Of a stretch of 64,000 bases of DNA, positions 35,701 through 49,666 are shown in pieces; within the stretch, counting starts at the first letter, position 1; the number at the start of each line of letters is the position of its first letter. A program made the position numbers and the translations under genes. The notes under the pieces are model-generated. The model searched no databases, was not told where the DNA came from, and saw only the letters and a program-made list of their open reading frames with translations. The stretch comes from Paramecium octaurelia (lineage: Eukaryota; Ciliophora; Oligohymenophorea; Peniculida; Parameciidae): positions 62,001 to 126,000 of the forward strand of contig CAJJDP010000138.1 in the NCBI GenBank assembly GCA_905182995.1. The letters are read 5' to 3'.

Positions 35701-37715
35701 TGCTAGTGAATTTGTGAATGAAAGTAATGCATCCAAGATGATTGATGTGTTAATTAAGTTTAATTACGATCTGTTGTCAAGAGCATATGAAAATTCATTG
35801 ATGGATTAATTTAATTCCAAAATTGTACAATTAATTTAATAATATCCAAGTATCAGTTATCTTGATTTGATTTACTTTGGCAAATTAAACAAAGTGGTGG
35901 ATTTACTATTAGTGTGTCCTGAGGCAAGGACACGAAAACACATGAGCAAATTGTTATCGACTCTATTTAATCAAGCAATCTAGATCGAAGGCTAAATCAC
36001 AGAGAAATTGAATGAAGGATTAGATCAGTTATTTTCAATGATTCAAGATCAAGTGCCTAAGAATTGGACAAGATATGAGTTTTATTTTCAATTCTGGTTA
36101 GACTTTCTGTAGGAAGGTAAACTCTAATAAGAATATTTAATGAAAAAAAACATGGTCTTGTATATGATAGATTTTATACTAGATAAAGGCAGTCCATTGT
36201 AATTATATGAAAAAAAGGTTTAGATGGGTAATGCCTATGTATCCATGAATATACAGATCTAACTTCAAATAGTAACTGCTTTATTGAAATAAAATCATCA
36301 ATTAAGTTTGAATGAGAAGAAGTTATTATATTCTCCTAAGTTCTACGATAAGATATTGAAAACTAAGGTGGAGGATATCTTACCTGTGATACAAAGGTTA
36401 TCCTATTAGAATAGATATTTCTCAGAGATTATTTCAGGATGTATTATGCGTGGTATGTCAAATGGAGATGTTGATGAATTCAAAAACTATTTATAAGTAG
36501 CTAAATCCTTTTTATTGATTGAAGATGACATCTAAATTGAAAGATTGGAATGGTTGATTGGTATTCCATCATCAAAACAAAAGGAGACCACCAAGATTTA
36601 CGATAATCAATTTTCAGATATAGCCTCATTTGGTTTATATGGTCTATCAAGTTTGGAAGAAGACTATTGGACCTTTGCCAGTCCTTTGGGATGGTCAAAT
36701 TGTTTATTTGATTACTTCTGTTCTCATAGGATGAGTAAAAACCATGATATTCAATGTCTATTAATTCTTAAGTGTTGTATCTCAATCAGTTTAGAAAATC
36801 TAGCTTGCTTCAATTACATCTCAAATCTGCCATGTGTGAATTATCAATATGTAATCAATTTAATATATTTTTAGAAATATAATGAAGAAATATTTAAGGC
36901 CTTTTTAGAGACCTTCATTTTGGATACAAAACGATGCTATTCTTAATATAATCGTAAATAGGAATCTGAAGAAGTTAAACTACTACTTGAAGAGTATCAA
37001 AAGAGATTAGATTAAATTCGAGACCCCACTAAACCCCAGTACGATTATATCATTGGTAAATCTGTTGAAGTTGCTAAAATAACTAAACTTCTTTATCTAT
37101 TCAATCCAACCACCAAAGAGGAATTGACAGCAGATGAAGCATCTCCAAACTTTCATTTAATCAAATCATAAATTGATGATGGAACACTCCACAAAATCAT
37201 CACATTAGAAGTAAAAATCATAGTAATCATAGGAAAAAGTCTACACTACATATGTTTGTGATAATCTACCTACTGGTTAAACCAACGAAGCATTACCACA
37301 ATAATATGTAAAAGGTACTTAACTACATCATTTTTCTGTTGATCCGAATTCTGAAGCTGCCAATTTCATACAATCTAAGGCATGGAGTGCAGAAAATGAA
37401 GATAAAGCAGTCGTATCTAATTCAAGATTGGCTGAAACTGTCAAATAAATTCAACTGCATAATAATACAAATCGAAATCTACATGTGATTCTTGAAATCA
37501 AGGGACCATAAACTAGTCATTACATTCCTACCTCCAAAATCTAATCTTTGATGAATCCTAAAATCATTACAACTATGTTCACAATTATCAAAAAGAAAAG
37601 TCAAGATGAGTTTTCAAAATTAGAGTTGACGTTGCAGTACAAAAAACAAGAACCTAGATCGGAATCGTATCTATATTTATCAAATTCAAATGAAATGAAC
37701 TTGGAGTTGTTATGA
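29706..37715 (+). CDS. Giant ubiquitin-specific protease (USP/C19, USP9X/USP34-like)
   Basis: 2,636 residues with four introns (29759-29783, 29902-29927, 30075-30100, 37211-37232; 25, 26, 26 and 22 bases). After a small N-terminal part come two MBT/Tudor-like segments near 30160-30530 (VIGWCRATIDKLNEKFVWVK; DLIDCLDNRQWQNATIIA), then about 1,200 residues of helical repeats with an EF-hand-like segment near 32860-32930. The C19 domain spans about 34,480-35,470: Cys box LRCICYMNAMLQQFY, QQDAQEFLNMIF, zinc-type CxxC pairs (CQNC, CESC), and His box VGHYFSYI with WLEFNDHKI. Cys, His and the third residue are present, so activity is expected. A further 750 residues follow. Such USPs trim ubiquitin from substrates. 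Confidence 0.9.
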
Positions 37716-37942
37716 TAAATTGAAGTATATATATATTTAACATTATTATTATAAATAAATATTACCATATTAGTTGTAAATCGAAATATTAATTAAATTT
37801 GATCTTTATTAATCTCAAATAGTGAACTTAATATTAATATTACATATCTAAGAATAAGTAATTCGAGTTTAATCTATCGATTATAAATGAAATTGATTGA
37901 TCATAATTTATTAGTTTAAGTAATGTTATTACATAATATATA
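37716..37942. other. Convergent intergenic spacer
   Basis: 227 bases between two convergent genes, AT-rich, with no gene visible. Confidence 0.4.
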
Positions 37943-40900
37943 TCAATTGGCAACGTTTTAACAATATTTCATTTTTGGTTTCCCATAAAAAAAATTATGA
38001 TTTTCAGTTCCTACACTTTCATTCATTGAATTATTAAGACTAAATTTGTCTTTATGAGGTGATATATTAGAATAATTAATTTAATTAATGTTGTACTCTT
38101 CATTTATGAGTGAGTCTGTCATGGCCCCCTTACTGTATTCATTCAGATGAGAAGAGTCTAGCATAGGGTTATGCAACTATTTTTGCTCAATGGCTTCAAA
38201 ATCAACAAAATTGTATTCTTGCTTTTTCTTAATTGTCGATTTATGTTTCGCTCGACCCATTTGAATTCCTCCCTACTTTTATGAATCAGGTAGAAAAATA
38301 ATTCTACCTTCTGAATTATCATTGCAGTTTTGATCTAGAAACTTTAATTTCTTATTAGCTTTATGTGATTCAATATACTTGGAAACCTAGACTTAGAAGG
38401 TTTCTACATCCTGACTGTCTAATGATATTTGATGTTATGATTAAATTATTTTGTTATCGTTCAACGTGTCCTCATCTATTTCGCTTTGAGAACTATTTTA
38501 GATAAATTCCTTAGGGTGATTGGAATTATCACGTGAGATTATAGCCTCTTAGATTCTTCCGATAGTCTTAGATGAATAGGATTTAAAAGTTCTAAAGATC
38601 ATTAATAGAAATAGATATTCCTATAGAATATTAAAATTGCCTTTGAGGTGCATCATTTCATAGATTGGATATCTTCTATCCAAAATATCCTAAATATTAT
38701 ATATAAATTACAAGTCTTTTGAAATGTAATCTGAAACGTGTATCTTTATCGATTTATTTCATCAATTTAATGCCTTCAGAGTGGCCAGTCTTGAAGATCT
38801 AATCTCTATAAACATATCGAATAGTCTCGTAGAGTACTTCTTAAAAATGGATATAGCCATTTTAATCAGCCTTGATTTTAAAGTTGGATGCACTTTTGGC
38901 AGCATCCCAAATATTATCACCTGGAGCTGAACCTAAAGGAAGCCCCAATTCTAAAAGAAAATGCGCCAAATGTTTAGAATGCATTTAGGCTCCTTTAGTT
39001 TCTGTTGAATATTTACACCAGGTGGTTCTAAAGGGATCAATATTCTCTATATAGGTTTATAAGACACTATTCTAGGAATTAAAGAATTCTACAATTAAAT
39101 ATGTTGATACTTTCAAATTGATCTACTAAAGCTGTAATAAATAGATTGAATGCAACAAAGTTGGATATAAGTACAAATGTGTAAAAGTATATATTAGCAT
39201 AAATCCATTTCACTCCACAATCGCTAGGTGTTTCAGGTGTACAATACTAATTGCGTTCTGAAACATCTATCATAATTCTAATCCAATTGTTTTTAGTGCA
39301 AATCTTGAATAAGATCAACAATGCCTTGCCAATATTAGTGAAGTTCATGTAATCTGTTACATATGCTCCCTTTTCAATCATACCGAAATACTCACATCCA
39401 ATAAATCCATAAAACAAAAGTATTGAAAAGAAGAAGCACAATATCTGCAATAGAAATGAAGCAGAAAAATTCAGAATTCTTAGCAATCTTGTCAACCCTT
39501 TGAATTATTGAATGATTAGTAGAGTTCTTAGATTCCTACAGGCAAATGCTAATCTGAGAATTAGGAAGTATTGATCATTGATTGTGGATTTAAAGTAGTA
39601 CGAACTCCAATCAATTGTAAGGAATAGAATCAAATCTACCAGAGCAATAAAGCCTAAGATAAATTCAATTTCCCTCCAAATGTATCCCCAATATCTTCTA
39701 ATACCAAATGCCAATATTTTCAAACATGTATCCAGAATTAGACAACAACTGAGAGCGTGATAAATGTATTCTAAAAGTTACAATAAGTCTAACGATGCAT
39801 CATCGTAAAAGAATGTTAAAATTCCTAGAAATAATAATGATCTCTTAAATACCAGTATTGATAAATATCGTCAATAAAATCAATCTTTCATATAGAGTCT
39901 ATTTTATTATATTAGAAGCTAGTTTTCTAATAAATGATTTTGGAGGATCTGAATAATTTGGCACTTCTTTCTAAATGATCTCAGTAATATTGGCAAACAA
40001 TTATTGATCATTTGTTAATATCTATTTTTGCAACTTTGTCTTATAAGTTTGAAAATTGATGAATAAAATACCTGCAAAAAAGCCAAGAAAGAAGAGCACT
40101 CCAACTAAGATAAATAACATAAAGTAGACCAAGGTTACCCATCTATTTCCATATAGAATAGGCCCTTGATCCTCCGATCTCGAATTCAAACATATTTGCA
40201 TAATATATACCCAATCATCGCAAGCTGTCATTCTATATAAAGCCAACATAGCATTTCCCATATTATCGAAATTGTACAGATTATTTACCCATTCTTCCCC
40301 TAGCTCTATGCATTCTTATTTGTTGATTCCAAAATTCAAAGGGTGCTAACAGTAACTCATTTTGTCTCTGTAAAGCATGACACCAAAGATTGCAAATATA
40401 AGCCATACCATTATTTAAACAAATAAAATGTTCATCAAGTCAACAATGGACTTTGATATGGCACTGTTGATATATTTGAGTTATTCAAATAGATAAAGGA
40501 AACGAAAAGGTCTTGCGTACTTTAAAGCCTTCAAATATAGAAATGCATCATATTTCACAATAAAGTTGGAGATATAGCATAATTAATAAACAAAATCTAT
40601 GAATCTCCAAAACTCACTTGTAAAACTTCCTTTATCTTTCATAAATCCTAATGAGATGATCTTTAAGGCTGAATCAATCAATAATAATATATTTGTAACC
40701 AATTCCACATAATTTGATATTTAAACAATTAAATCTTTCTGGATTTTATTTTCATAATCAAAATAAGTATAGAGACACATATTCATAAGTGCAATAAAGA
40801 AAGTAACTTAAATTAAATTGATGTATAACTAATAATTGATACACCTATAACATAACTTTCTAAATTTGTTTTTTTGACTAAAAATATATAAGGAATTCTC

Positions 40901-43900
40901 ACTCTCATTATTTGTAAAAAATTGAAATTTAGCAAATAGTTATCCCAATAATAATTCAATTCTTGCAGACAAATCAAAAAAATTATTGTTCTTTCCGATT
41001 TATTTTTCTTCATCTTGTTTTGTATCTTAATATTAGTCATTCCCATTTGTATTCTTTTCAGTAAGATCGTTAGGGGAAATGACATCATCACTACTTAAAG
41101 TCATTTCATTAGTGTTATCATTTCCTTCTAAAATTGAGAACTATGAATGTTCTCTTTCCACTCCTGATTCAGTCTCATCCTCACTCTCATAAGAAGAGAA
41201 TGAATCTAAAACAATAGCCAATATGAATCCTATTGTCATTAGATTTAACACATACACAGATATTACACTAAAGAATGTAGTCCCAATTTTACTACTATAT
41301 TGTGATCCTAACATTACCATACCAAACCAATCTTCATTTGCAGCTCTTACAAAAACAGTTAAGAAGGCAGCTGCAAGGTCATCAAATGACTATTGTAAGC
41401 CAAAGTCTGTATTTGTTGGGAACTTATCTTTATATAAATTCATCCCTATAAAAGCAAAACAGAAAATTAAAGTTATCATCAATAATATTAAATTGAGAAA
41501 GGAAGGAAGAGATTTTTTTGTAATATTTGCTATCTTTAACGCGAAACTATTATATTTGATTATTCGATATATTAGAAGAGCTTAACTTGAATTTAATAAA
41601 TCAAGATAGATGTTCCCGTTACCAGAGTTTTTATTCACATAAACTGATTGAATTATAGAGCATGTTAAAATGAAAGTATCAACAAAATTGTTGGCCCTCG
41701 AGCAAAATCTCTTAATGCCTTAAAATACAAGTTTTAGAAATAATTCGCCAAGTAGGATAAAGACAAAATAATCATTAAGTTATCTGATGATATTTTAATC
41801 TACATAACCTATCATACTTAGTAAAATAATATTGATCAAGACTATTAAATCAAAAAATATTTGAGCAGATCTGTTTCTTAACATCAAATTTAAATTTTTT
41901 GATATTAAACTCAATATACATAAGAGACTAGGTGTTTTCCATTAATAAATATCAATATTATTAAGTTAACGAAATATTCTAATCGTTGAATACAACCTCT
42001 ATTTGGATTGTAACACGCAATTTCCTGACCAATTGTTTTTATAAACAACGCCTTATTTACACTCTTCCAATCTGTATCTAACAAACAGTTCTTCAAAATC
42101 CTATACTTCAACCTGATTTTCAGGTATTTATCTATTGATCATTTGCTATATGATTTCAGAATCAAAGGTCTTATCAACGTAAGCTGTTTTTTTATTACTC
42201 ATTTAGTTATTTGGTATAATCTTGATAATTTAATGATTGTTGTAATTATTTTCAATTTTCAGTGCATTTTCGACTCTCTAGCTTTTTTCAACATTTTATA
42301 GCTATTTCTATTTTGATTTCTATTTTATTGGTAAATGGCCATGGGATCGATTGAAATAATATGAATTCTTAAAATCTAATTTAGCAAAGGAATAATCTGA
42401 TTTTTTTAATTTGTAACAATGATTTAGGACAGATTTTCTAATGAACTCAAATTCTCTTTCCCTCTTCTTTTATTATTACTCATTTTTGAGTTTAAAACTA
42501 AATATGTCCCCCTCTGAAGTGCTACTATATTAAAAGAATTTATTAATAACAATTCTCCAAGAATACAAAGGCACTTTTTTGATGGTCTGAATGTAAAACA
42601 ATTTTAAATAATCTTTATCGAATGCATCATTTTAATACAGTTTTTACATGAACTATTCCTTGTTCTATTCAAATATTAAAAGCTTTTCTAATTTAAAATG
42701 ATATAATAAATTTTCGAATTTACTATTATTTGATTTAATACCTCTTTTCCTTTGTTTGATTTCCTCCTATTCTTTTGTTTGCCTTGCGGATAAATATTTA
42801 TATTTATAATTTATAACTTTCTGATTATTGTTTTAAAGGATTGTTTTAGCATAGGTAGTTTATTCATCAACATCACGAGGTTTCTTTCTTACCAAATCCT
42901 TCGATGAATTGGCCTTCCAATCACAATCTATTGAGTAATTTTTAATAATTCTGAAATTCAAAATAATTTCAGTACTTGCAGATAATTTCTAAATATCTTC
43001 ATGCTGGTATTTCAATAGTGTTTGAGAATAATAGATTTTTAGAACTGCTATGATCAAATTTGCTCCAAAAATACCAATGATAAAAATAAGAAAAATAAAG
43101 TATATTATGGCAATATCATGGAAAGTGAGCATGGCTAAATAGATGGGTTCTGTCCATTCATTGAATATCATCAATCTTACAACTTCTTCATAGGAATAAA
43201 AGATATCATCAAAATTGGTAGGGACATTTGGATTAGTTAATGATTTGCAGCATATCATAGAGGAATCTTCACATTCCAGATTATATCCACATAAGTAGTT
43301 TGTTGAAATACCAGATTCAGCATAATAACATTTATTTAGGAACAATCCTTAAAATAGATGCATTCCAAATAAAGCAAAGAAGTATGAAAATATAATTACA
43401 ATGATGAGAGCTTCCAATAAAAATCTTAAAGAGTGCTTTAAGGCAAGAAGCATAATTTGTAATCTCTTGCTGAATACACTAATAACTGATAAAATTTTCA
43501 GCAATCTTGCAGTTGAAAAATCAATGATCATAAAAGTGGGGTAGTAATAATGGAAGGAAAAGAGAATGAGAATGATTATGTCAAAAACATTCTGTAAATC
43601 CCAAAAGAAATCTATCATGCCTTAACCAATTAATTTGAGAATGTTTTCACCAATAAAAAAGAATAGTATAACTATATAATGTATTCAAATTACTTTATTT
43701 TTATTATCGAAGGCTGGCCTTAACATCAATAGATAAATTGTCATTTTAACTTTCTATAAATACCATGATATTGAATACGATAGAGATTAGTACTAGTATA
43801 GTAAATATACGATGATTTATTATTTTATAGGCAGTGTTAGCTATGATCCTGATGATGAACACTATAGTCTTTCTGAGCCAGACTAGAGGATAATTATCCC

Positions 43901-45164
43901 AATATAGTTGATAATCTTTAACAATCCATTTGTAGTCTTCCTTGCTTTGCCAAATGAGAGGATAAGGATCATATATTGGATCTCGCTTATATTTTCTTTC
44001 GTATTTAAGAATTTAATGGTCCTATTACTATGTAGGGTCTCTGATAGTTTAGGTAAATTGTCTTTCCAGATATTCCTCCTCCTCATCAACCTCTATTTCA
44101 GATGATTATTCGGATTAAGCATTAACATTGGAGTCATCACTGCTTATTTCCAATTTAAAATTATCAATCAGGAGTTTCATTCTGTCACTCATAAGTCCAT
44201 GATTTTAGGTTTTTGTAAATACATTATCGAGTATTGATGTCATATTGATATTTGAGGGGCTATTTTACATATTGTAAGGGTCGTGTTTTTAGTTTCCAAA
44301 GAAAAGGGATTCATTCTAGACAACAGAGCAGACACTCATTTGATCTCCATCTACTCCTCTCAATTAATTATCATCTTTATAATATTGATTAAATAAATGC
44401 ACAAAGGTTTTTCTGACTTTCTACTTTATCCTATTTCTTCCAGTAGGTACTATTTCTGCACATTATTTTTCGAGTTCCTCAATTATTTATTTATATTAGC
44501 CTTATTCCTATTCAGGTATTCCTGCTTAATCCAATATTTTTACAAGGCTTTTCAACTCTTATGCATCAGAATTAACATTCTTTGATGTAGAGATAGATCT
44601 TTCCCTGTTAAATTTGGTTGAAAAATTTAGTTTACTTTAAAAACTGCTTTTTTTAGAATACGATGACAATTATTTGAAGCTTTTCATACTCTTCATAGTC
44701 TATTTCATTTGGCTATTCTAACTGCTCTTTAGAAATGAGGTTGCTTTTTATTTACTAAATATTACAGGTCAATACCTGATCGATGATAGCTACTAATGCA
44801 AAGTTTTATGTATGAATTCCATCTGTTCATCTATCACTTTGTCATAGTTTATTATAGATGCTGGTCCTTTCTATTAAACCTTGCTTTTTTTGGACACCTC
44901 ATCTTAGGAGGAATTGCTATCTGAAGATTCTGTTAGGAATAAGTCCTAATATTCTTAATATAAGTTATTCTGTCGATTCTTCTAACTTTAAAGGGTTGCT
45001 TTCCTTGATTAACTATGATTGTCAATCTATAATTTTGATCGTTGATTTCTAGTAATTTAAGATTGAGATCCAATTTTCGAAGATTGCCTCTTTTGAATTC
45101 TACGACTGGTTTATTCAGGCGTATGATGGATATTCTTATTATAGATTAATAATTGCTCATCCAT
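37943..45164 (-). CDS. Four-domain voltage-gated-type cation channel alpha subunit
   Basis: About 2,300 residues, many short introns, ATG 45164 (first intron about 44755-44775) to TGA 37943-37945. A cytosolic N-terminus of about 430 residues, basic then acidic, precedes four six-TM repeats. Pore loops, read by alignment from the conserved FD..FxxA start: domain I near 43160 IFNEWTE, domain II near 41370 AANEDWF, domain III near 40200 TACDDWV, domain IV near 39280 CTKNNWI. S4 segments have few charges (LLKILSVISVFSKRLQ in I; YARPFRFLYLFEQLK in III; RLAFACRNLRTLLI in IV). The layout fits Cav/NALCN-type subunits, which carry ciliary calcium or sodium leak currents. The selectivity positions N/E/D/N match none of the textbook sets. 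The C-terminus is a polar tail. Confidence 0.85.
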
Positions 45165-45240
45165 AATCGAAGACCTTCGATCTTATTGAATAATATTTGG
45201 GAACATTTATAAAATATATTTCAAATTACATATCAATATA

Positions 45241-48200
45241 TCATTACACCTTCTAATTTAAATACTGATTTAAAATTTCCTATTTTGAACCTAAAGCAAC
45301 GATTTTTCCTTAATCCATGATCATAACCTGATCAAACATATCAAGCAACTCTAATTTATGAGTTATGGCTATAACAGTTTTATCCTACTAATAAAAAGAT
45401 CTCAATACTTTCATAAATAAATCAAGAGTCAAATTGATTAATTAGCAATATTAATTGTCTAGATTTCCTGTGCACTCATCCAAAATTACGATCCTCCTCT
45501 TTTACAATAATACTCGACACAAAACTAATAATTATTTTTCTCCCAAAGACAGATTAGAACCGTATGGTTCCACTTGATATTACAACTTTTCCAATAATTT
45601 TACTTAAGATAGCCCATATTTGGAGAGGGTTCTGATTATTTCTATAGGATTATAAGCGTTATTCGGATCAATATTCTACTAGATTGTGCCTTCGAAAACA
45701 AAAGGATCTTAAGACACAACCGAAAATAGAGATCTTATTCTATTAATGCTTGTGTGTCTATTGTCTTATCCAAGCACTTTTAAGGATCCTGAATACGGTT
45801 CAACTAATCTTGTGATACAATGCATAAGACTGGTCTTTCCAGCTCCAGTTCTGCCAAGAATAGCAATCTAAAAAATAGAATTAAAACAATTAACCTTTTA
45901 TCTTTATTTAAGTTTGAATGAGATATCTGTTAATACAGTCGCATTTTTGTATTGCAAATTCACGTTGTTTAATTCTAGGACATTCTATTCTTGCAATTCC
46001 TACACACTCTCAACAGAATTTATCGTCATCAGTTCAATTTAGCTGATGCTATCATGATCACTGAAATGAATATCATCATTTCTTCTATCCATCGGATTCT
46101 CAAAATCACTGTATTGTTGAGTGGATAAATCTTCTTTTGGAATATTATTAATCAAAGATAGACACCTTTCAAAATACACATTGTTAGAATAAAATGATTA
46201 AAATGATAGAATGAAACTAGTAAATTTTTCACCTAGACTTACTGCCAAATACATTGATATGGTTGCAGATTCCTTATTGTTCAGTTTGTAAATGTACTAG
46301 TTGTTAAGTCAAAATATTTACATTCACAATCAAAATGCATACATACATTATCAACATCAAAAAGCACGTTATTTGGATAAACCAAGCAGACAAAGCAGCA
46401 GAACAAATTGAATTTTTCGTATAAACATTAAATTTTTAATAAAAACATGATAGTTAATTTGATGTTTATTTGCAATGTCTATTAAATAAAATACCTTAAT
46501 GAGTTTGGGTTAATGTGTTCAACAAAGGAGATTTAGACATTGCTTATAATCTGGATATTTCTAAATTGATTCTTATGTATTTCAGCATATATTATGTTTG
46601 CAACAACAAATAACAAATCAAAATTGGGTATGATAACGCACTTGACAGAAATAAACATCCTAACACTAATGCCATAAAACTAAAGATACTATCAAATAAG
46701 GATGATATCAAAGAAGGAGTATTCATATCTAATCGTATTAAATAACATCATACCAAATTGGAAAATATCATTTGTCATCCTATTTTTTATGATGCTAACT
46801 AAAGTAACATTATAAAATTCAGCTACTGATGCTTTTAATAGATTATTGATAATGTTATTATGGAGCAACATAGAAGCAGTAACTCCCTTTGAAGTTAAAA
46901 AGATCCCACTAAATAGAGCGAACAAGGCCATCAAAATGTGAGAGAGTGGATAAAAAAATAAAAACTATTAGACCGCATCTGCCTTTTAATCTTCAGTGGA
47001 CTCATTGGAATTGGAAATCTCAGTAATGGATTTCAATTTCAATTAATAAAATGTTGAACAACACATTCCTAATATACAAAAAACCATTATCAACACTAAA
47101 GTCTAATATCTTCCAAATAATTGATATAGATATTTGAAAATCTCCATTTGAAGACTTCCCAAGGATCTATCTTCATTTTCCATCACCGTAATTTATTATT
47201 TATCAATAAGATTATACAATAGTCTATTAGATTAATAATTGATTGCATTTTACTATACTTATTAAACCTATTAACCTTCAATTAAATCTAGAGAATCTAA
47301 GTCATTTGATTCAGATTTGCCCTGAAATTTATCTAAACTGCCATTATAGGTGATCAATCCATCTTCAAGTTGAATAATTCTGTCACATACTTTAATCTAG
47401 CTTACATCATTGCATGTCATAATTATAGTTTTCTTTTCCTTCTGACTAATTTGGTACAATGCATCCATTAATTTCTTAGCAGTTTTATGATCTAAAGATT
47501 CAAAAGGACAATCAAGCAAATAGATATCACTGTGCCTATATAATGTTCTGGCTAAATGAACCCTCTTTCTTTGTCCTCCACTTAATGATTGACCATCTTC
47601 TCCAACTTCACTATTATGTCCACACTCCATCCTTTGAATGTCCTCTAACAATTAGGTTGTTTTTATAATTTCAAGATATCGATCCAATTCCATAACTGAT
47701 TCATCAATGATATTTTATTTGATAGTTCCTTAAATCAAAAAAGGCTCCTATGATGCTACTGAAACAGTCCCATCTAGATATACAAATGAATTCTCAATTG
47801 TTCTTTCTAATTCCCCCAATAAACTATACAATAAGGTACTTTTTCCTGATCCATTTTTTCCAACAATAACAATGAATTCTCCTTTTTAAATTGAAAGATT
47901 GATATTCTTTAATTGAAATTGATTATTAGAATTTCTCCATCTAAAATTGCCTTCTCTAATTAAAATTTGGACTGATTAGGCTTGTACCATTTATTATTCT
48001 ACATCCTTAGATTAAATGAAATCCATATATCTCTTTATTGATGTTTTGGCCATTAATAGCTGACCCAAATTGTAGGGGATAAAATTGACAGCTGAAATTA
48101 ATTAAGCATAATTCTAAGTAACCATCAAGACAGATTTTAAATTAAAGATGTCAAAAATCTTCATTGTAAAATACATAACTCCTACTGGAACAATAGAAAA

Positions 48201-49191
48201 CAAAGCCTTCACAAAAAAGGATAATTTCTATTAGATGGCTATGTTGGACATCTCGATATTTCTTTTGTCTCTAATCTTTTATAACTCTAACAATTACTCG
48301 ATTGAAAAAGAATTTATAATAACAATTCTGTTTTATTGTCAAAATGCCCTTCAATAATTCATCCATATTTGATACACGACTATCTCTTGAATTCATTATC
48401 TTTTTTTGTAATCTAAAATATAAACTTTTATTTACTTAGAATATATACTTCCATAAATCAATGAAATTCCTACTTGGATAACCATTCCAATCAAACCAAA
48501 GGATGCTGCCACGCCTACTGTTTAAAAGTATATATAGATGGCTCCACAGATTTAAAATGGTGTTAAAAATAGAGATACTCCACAATCAAACAAAATTGTA
48601 ATTTGTGGAATATCGATTTAAAACAAATTTATTATTTCTGCTTAAGAAGGCAATGGTAAGCATGCAGTAAATAATTTGTGATACAAAATCGATGACAACG
48701 CAGCCTACACTTCAATCTAGACTTATTTCTATTAATTATAAACGATACATTACTTAATAAAAGTTCTATATTGAAACTTGACAATAAACAGCCATAATCC
48801 ATAAAGTAAATAATGAAGTTGTTTTTAAAAATTACCACATATCCAAACCAGGTGAATCAAACAGTTCAACAATCATGTTTATCAAATAAGGATTTAACAA
48901 CAAAATTCCCATAAGTCCAACTTTCAGCAAAGTTATGCATATCCATTGAGTTGGGTAACTTTTTAGTAATGAATATATCAAGCTCTCTTTGTTTAATTGA
49001 AATTTGATAGTCTAATATTCAATACTCTCCTAGGAATTGATATTGAAAACGTCTTTCTAATCCAAGTTTCTCTGATGAGTTTATATAAATTAATTTAACC
49101 AAGTAAACAAATATGTTGTTATTCCCTTTTTGTTAGTGTAACATTCCAATAATTCTGATTATTATTGTTCAAAATTCTCATATTCTAACAT
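45241..49191 (-). CDS. ABC transporter, ABCC (MRP) subfamily, full length
   Basis: About 1,300 residues from ATG 49191 to TGA 45241-45243, with several short introns. Order: TMD1 (near 48,950-48,050), NBD1, TMD2 (near 46,950-46,200), NBD2. NBD1 shows Walker A GKNGSGKST, signature SLSGGQRKR at about 47,560, and Walker B IYLLDCPFESLD with Cys in place of the catalytic acid. NBD2 has GRTGAGKTS, a variant signature LSLGEKQLL and Walker B VILDECTGNLD with the catalytic Glu. One degenerate and one competent ATP site is typical of the ABCC group, which exports conjugates and organic anions or regulates channels. The N-terminal TMD0 found in long MRPs is absent. Substrate unknown. Confidence 0.85.
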
Positions 49192-49223
49192 ATAATTATA
49201 TATATTAATATTAATATCGAAAT

Positions 49224-49620
49224 ATGAGCGAAAGTGAGAGTGAAAAATAAGATGCTTAAAAAGATTATTACAAAGAGGCTGTCAAATTATATTATTATAA
49301 TTGTATCTTGTACAATCATGTAAGGAATATAATAAATGGAGTTGGAAAAAGTTATGACAGAGAGAAATGATCTAAAAACTAAAGTCCTTAAATATGAACT
49401 ACTTGGGGGAGAATTGGCTTAATTGGATGACGAAGAAATTATGAATTAACTGGAGGATAGAAAGAAGAAGAGTAGAAGAAGTGCTGCAGATATTGATCGT
49501 CAATTTTTTTGTTCCTTTAATAACTGCAAAAAAGCCTATGGCACAGAAGCCTCACTTACTCAACATTAAAAATTAAAACATGGTTAAAACAGTGGCATGG
49601 ATGCATATTTTAGAATTTGA
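49224..49620 (+). CDS. Small C2H2 zinc-finger protein
   Basis: 124 residues from ATG 49224 to TGA 49618-49620 with one 22-base intron at 49320-49341. The acidic N-terminus (MSESESEKQDAQK) and a charged helix (LEKVMTERNDLKTKVLKYEL) precede a basic patch KKKSRRS and one zinc finger: FFCSFNNCKKAYGTEASL then TQHQKLKH, that is C-x4-C-x12-H-x4-H. A single finger next to a basic patch suits nucleic-acid or protein binding, such as an SAGA- or splicing-type subunit, but no family is certain. Confidence 0.75.
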
Positions 49621-49666
49621 TATAATTATTAGACAATTTATATAATTAATTAATTTCTTGTTAGCT

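Noticed and set aside
41223-41585. Plus-strand 120-codon ORF, the longest in the standard code
   Set aside because: Antisense to the domain II pore of the channel gene (FDDL...NEDW), which is clearly coding on the minus strand.
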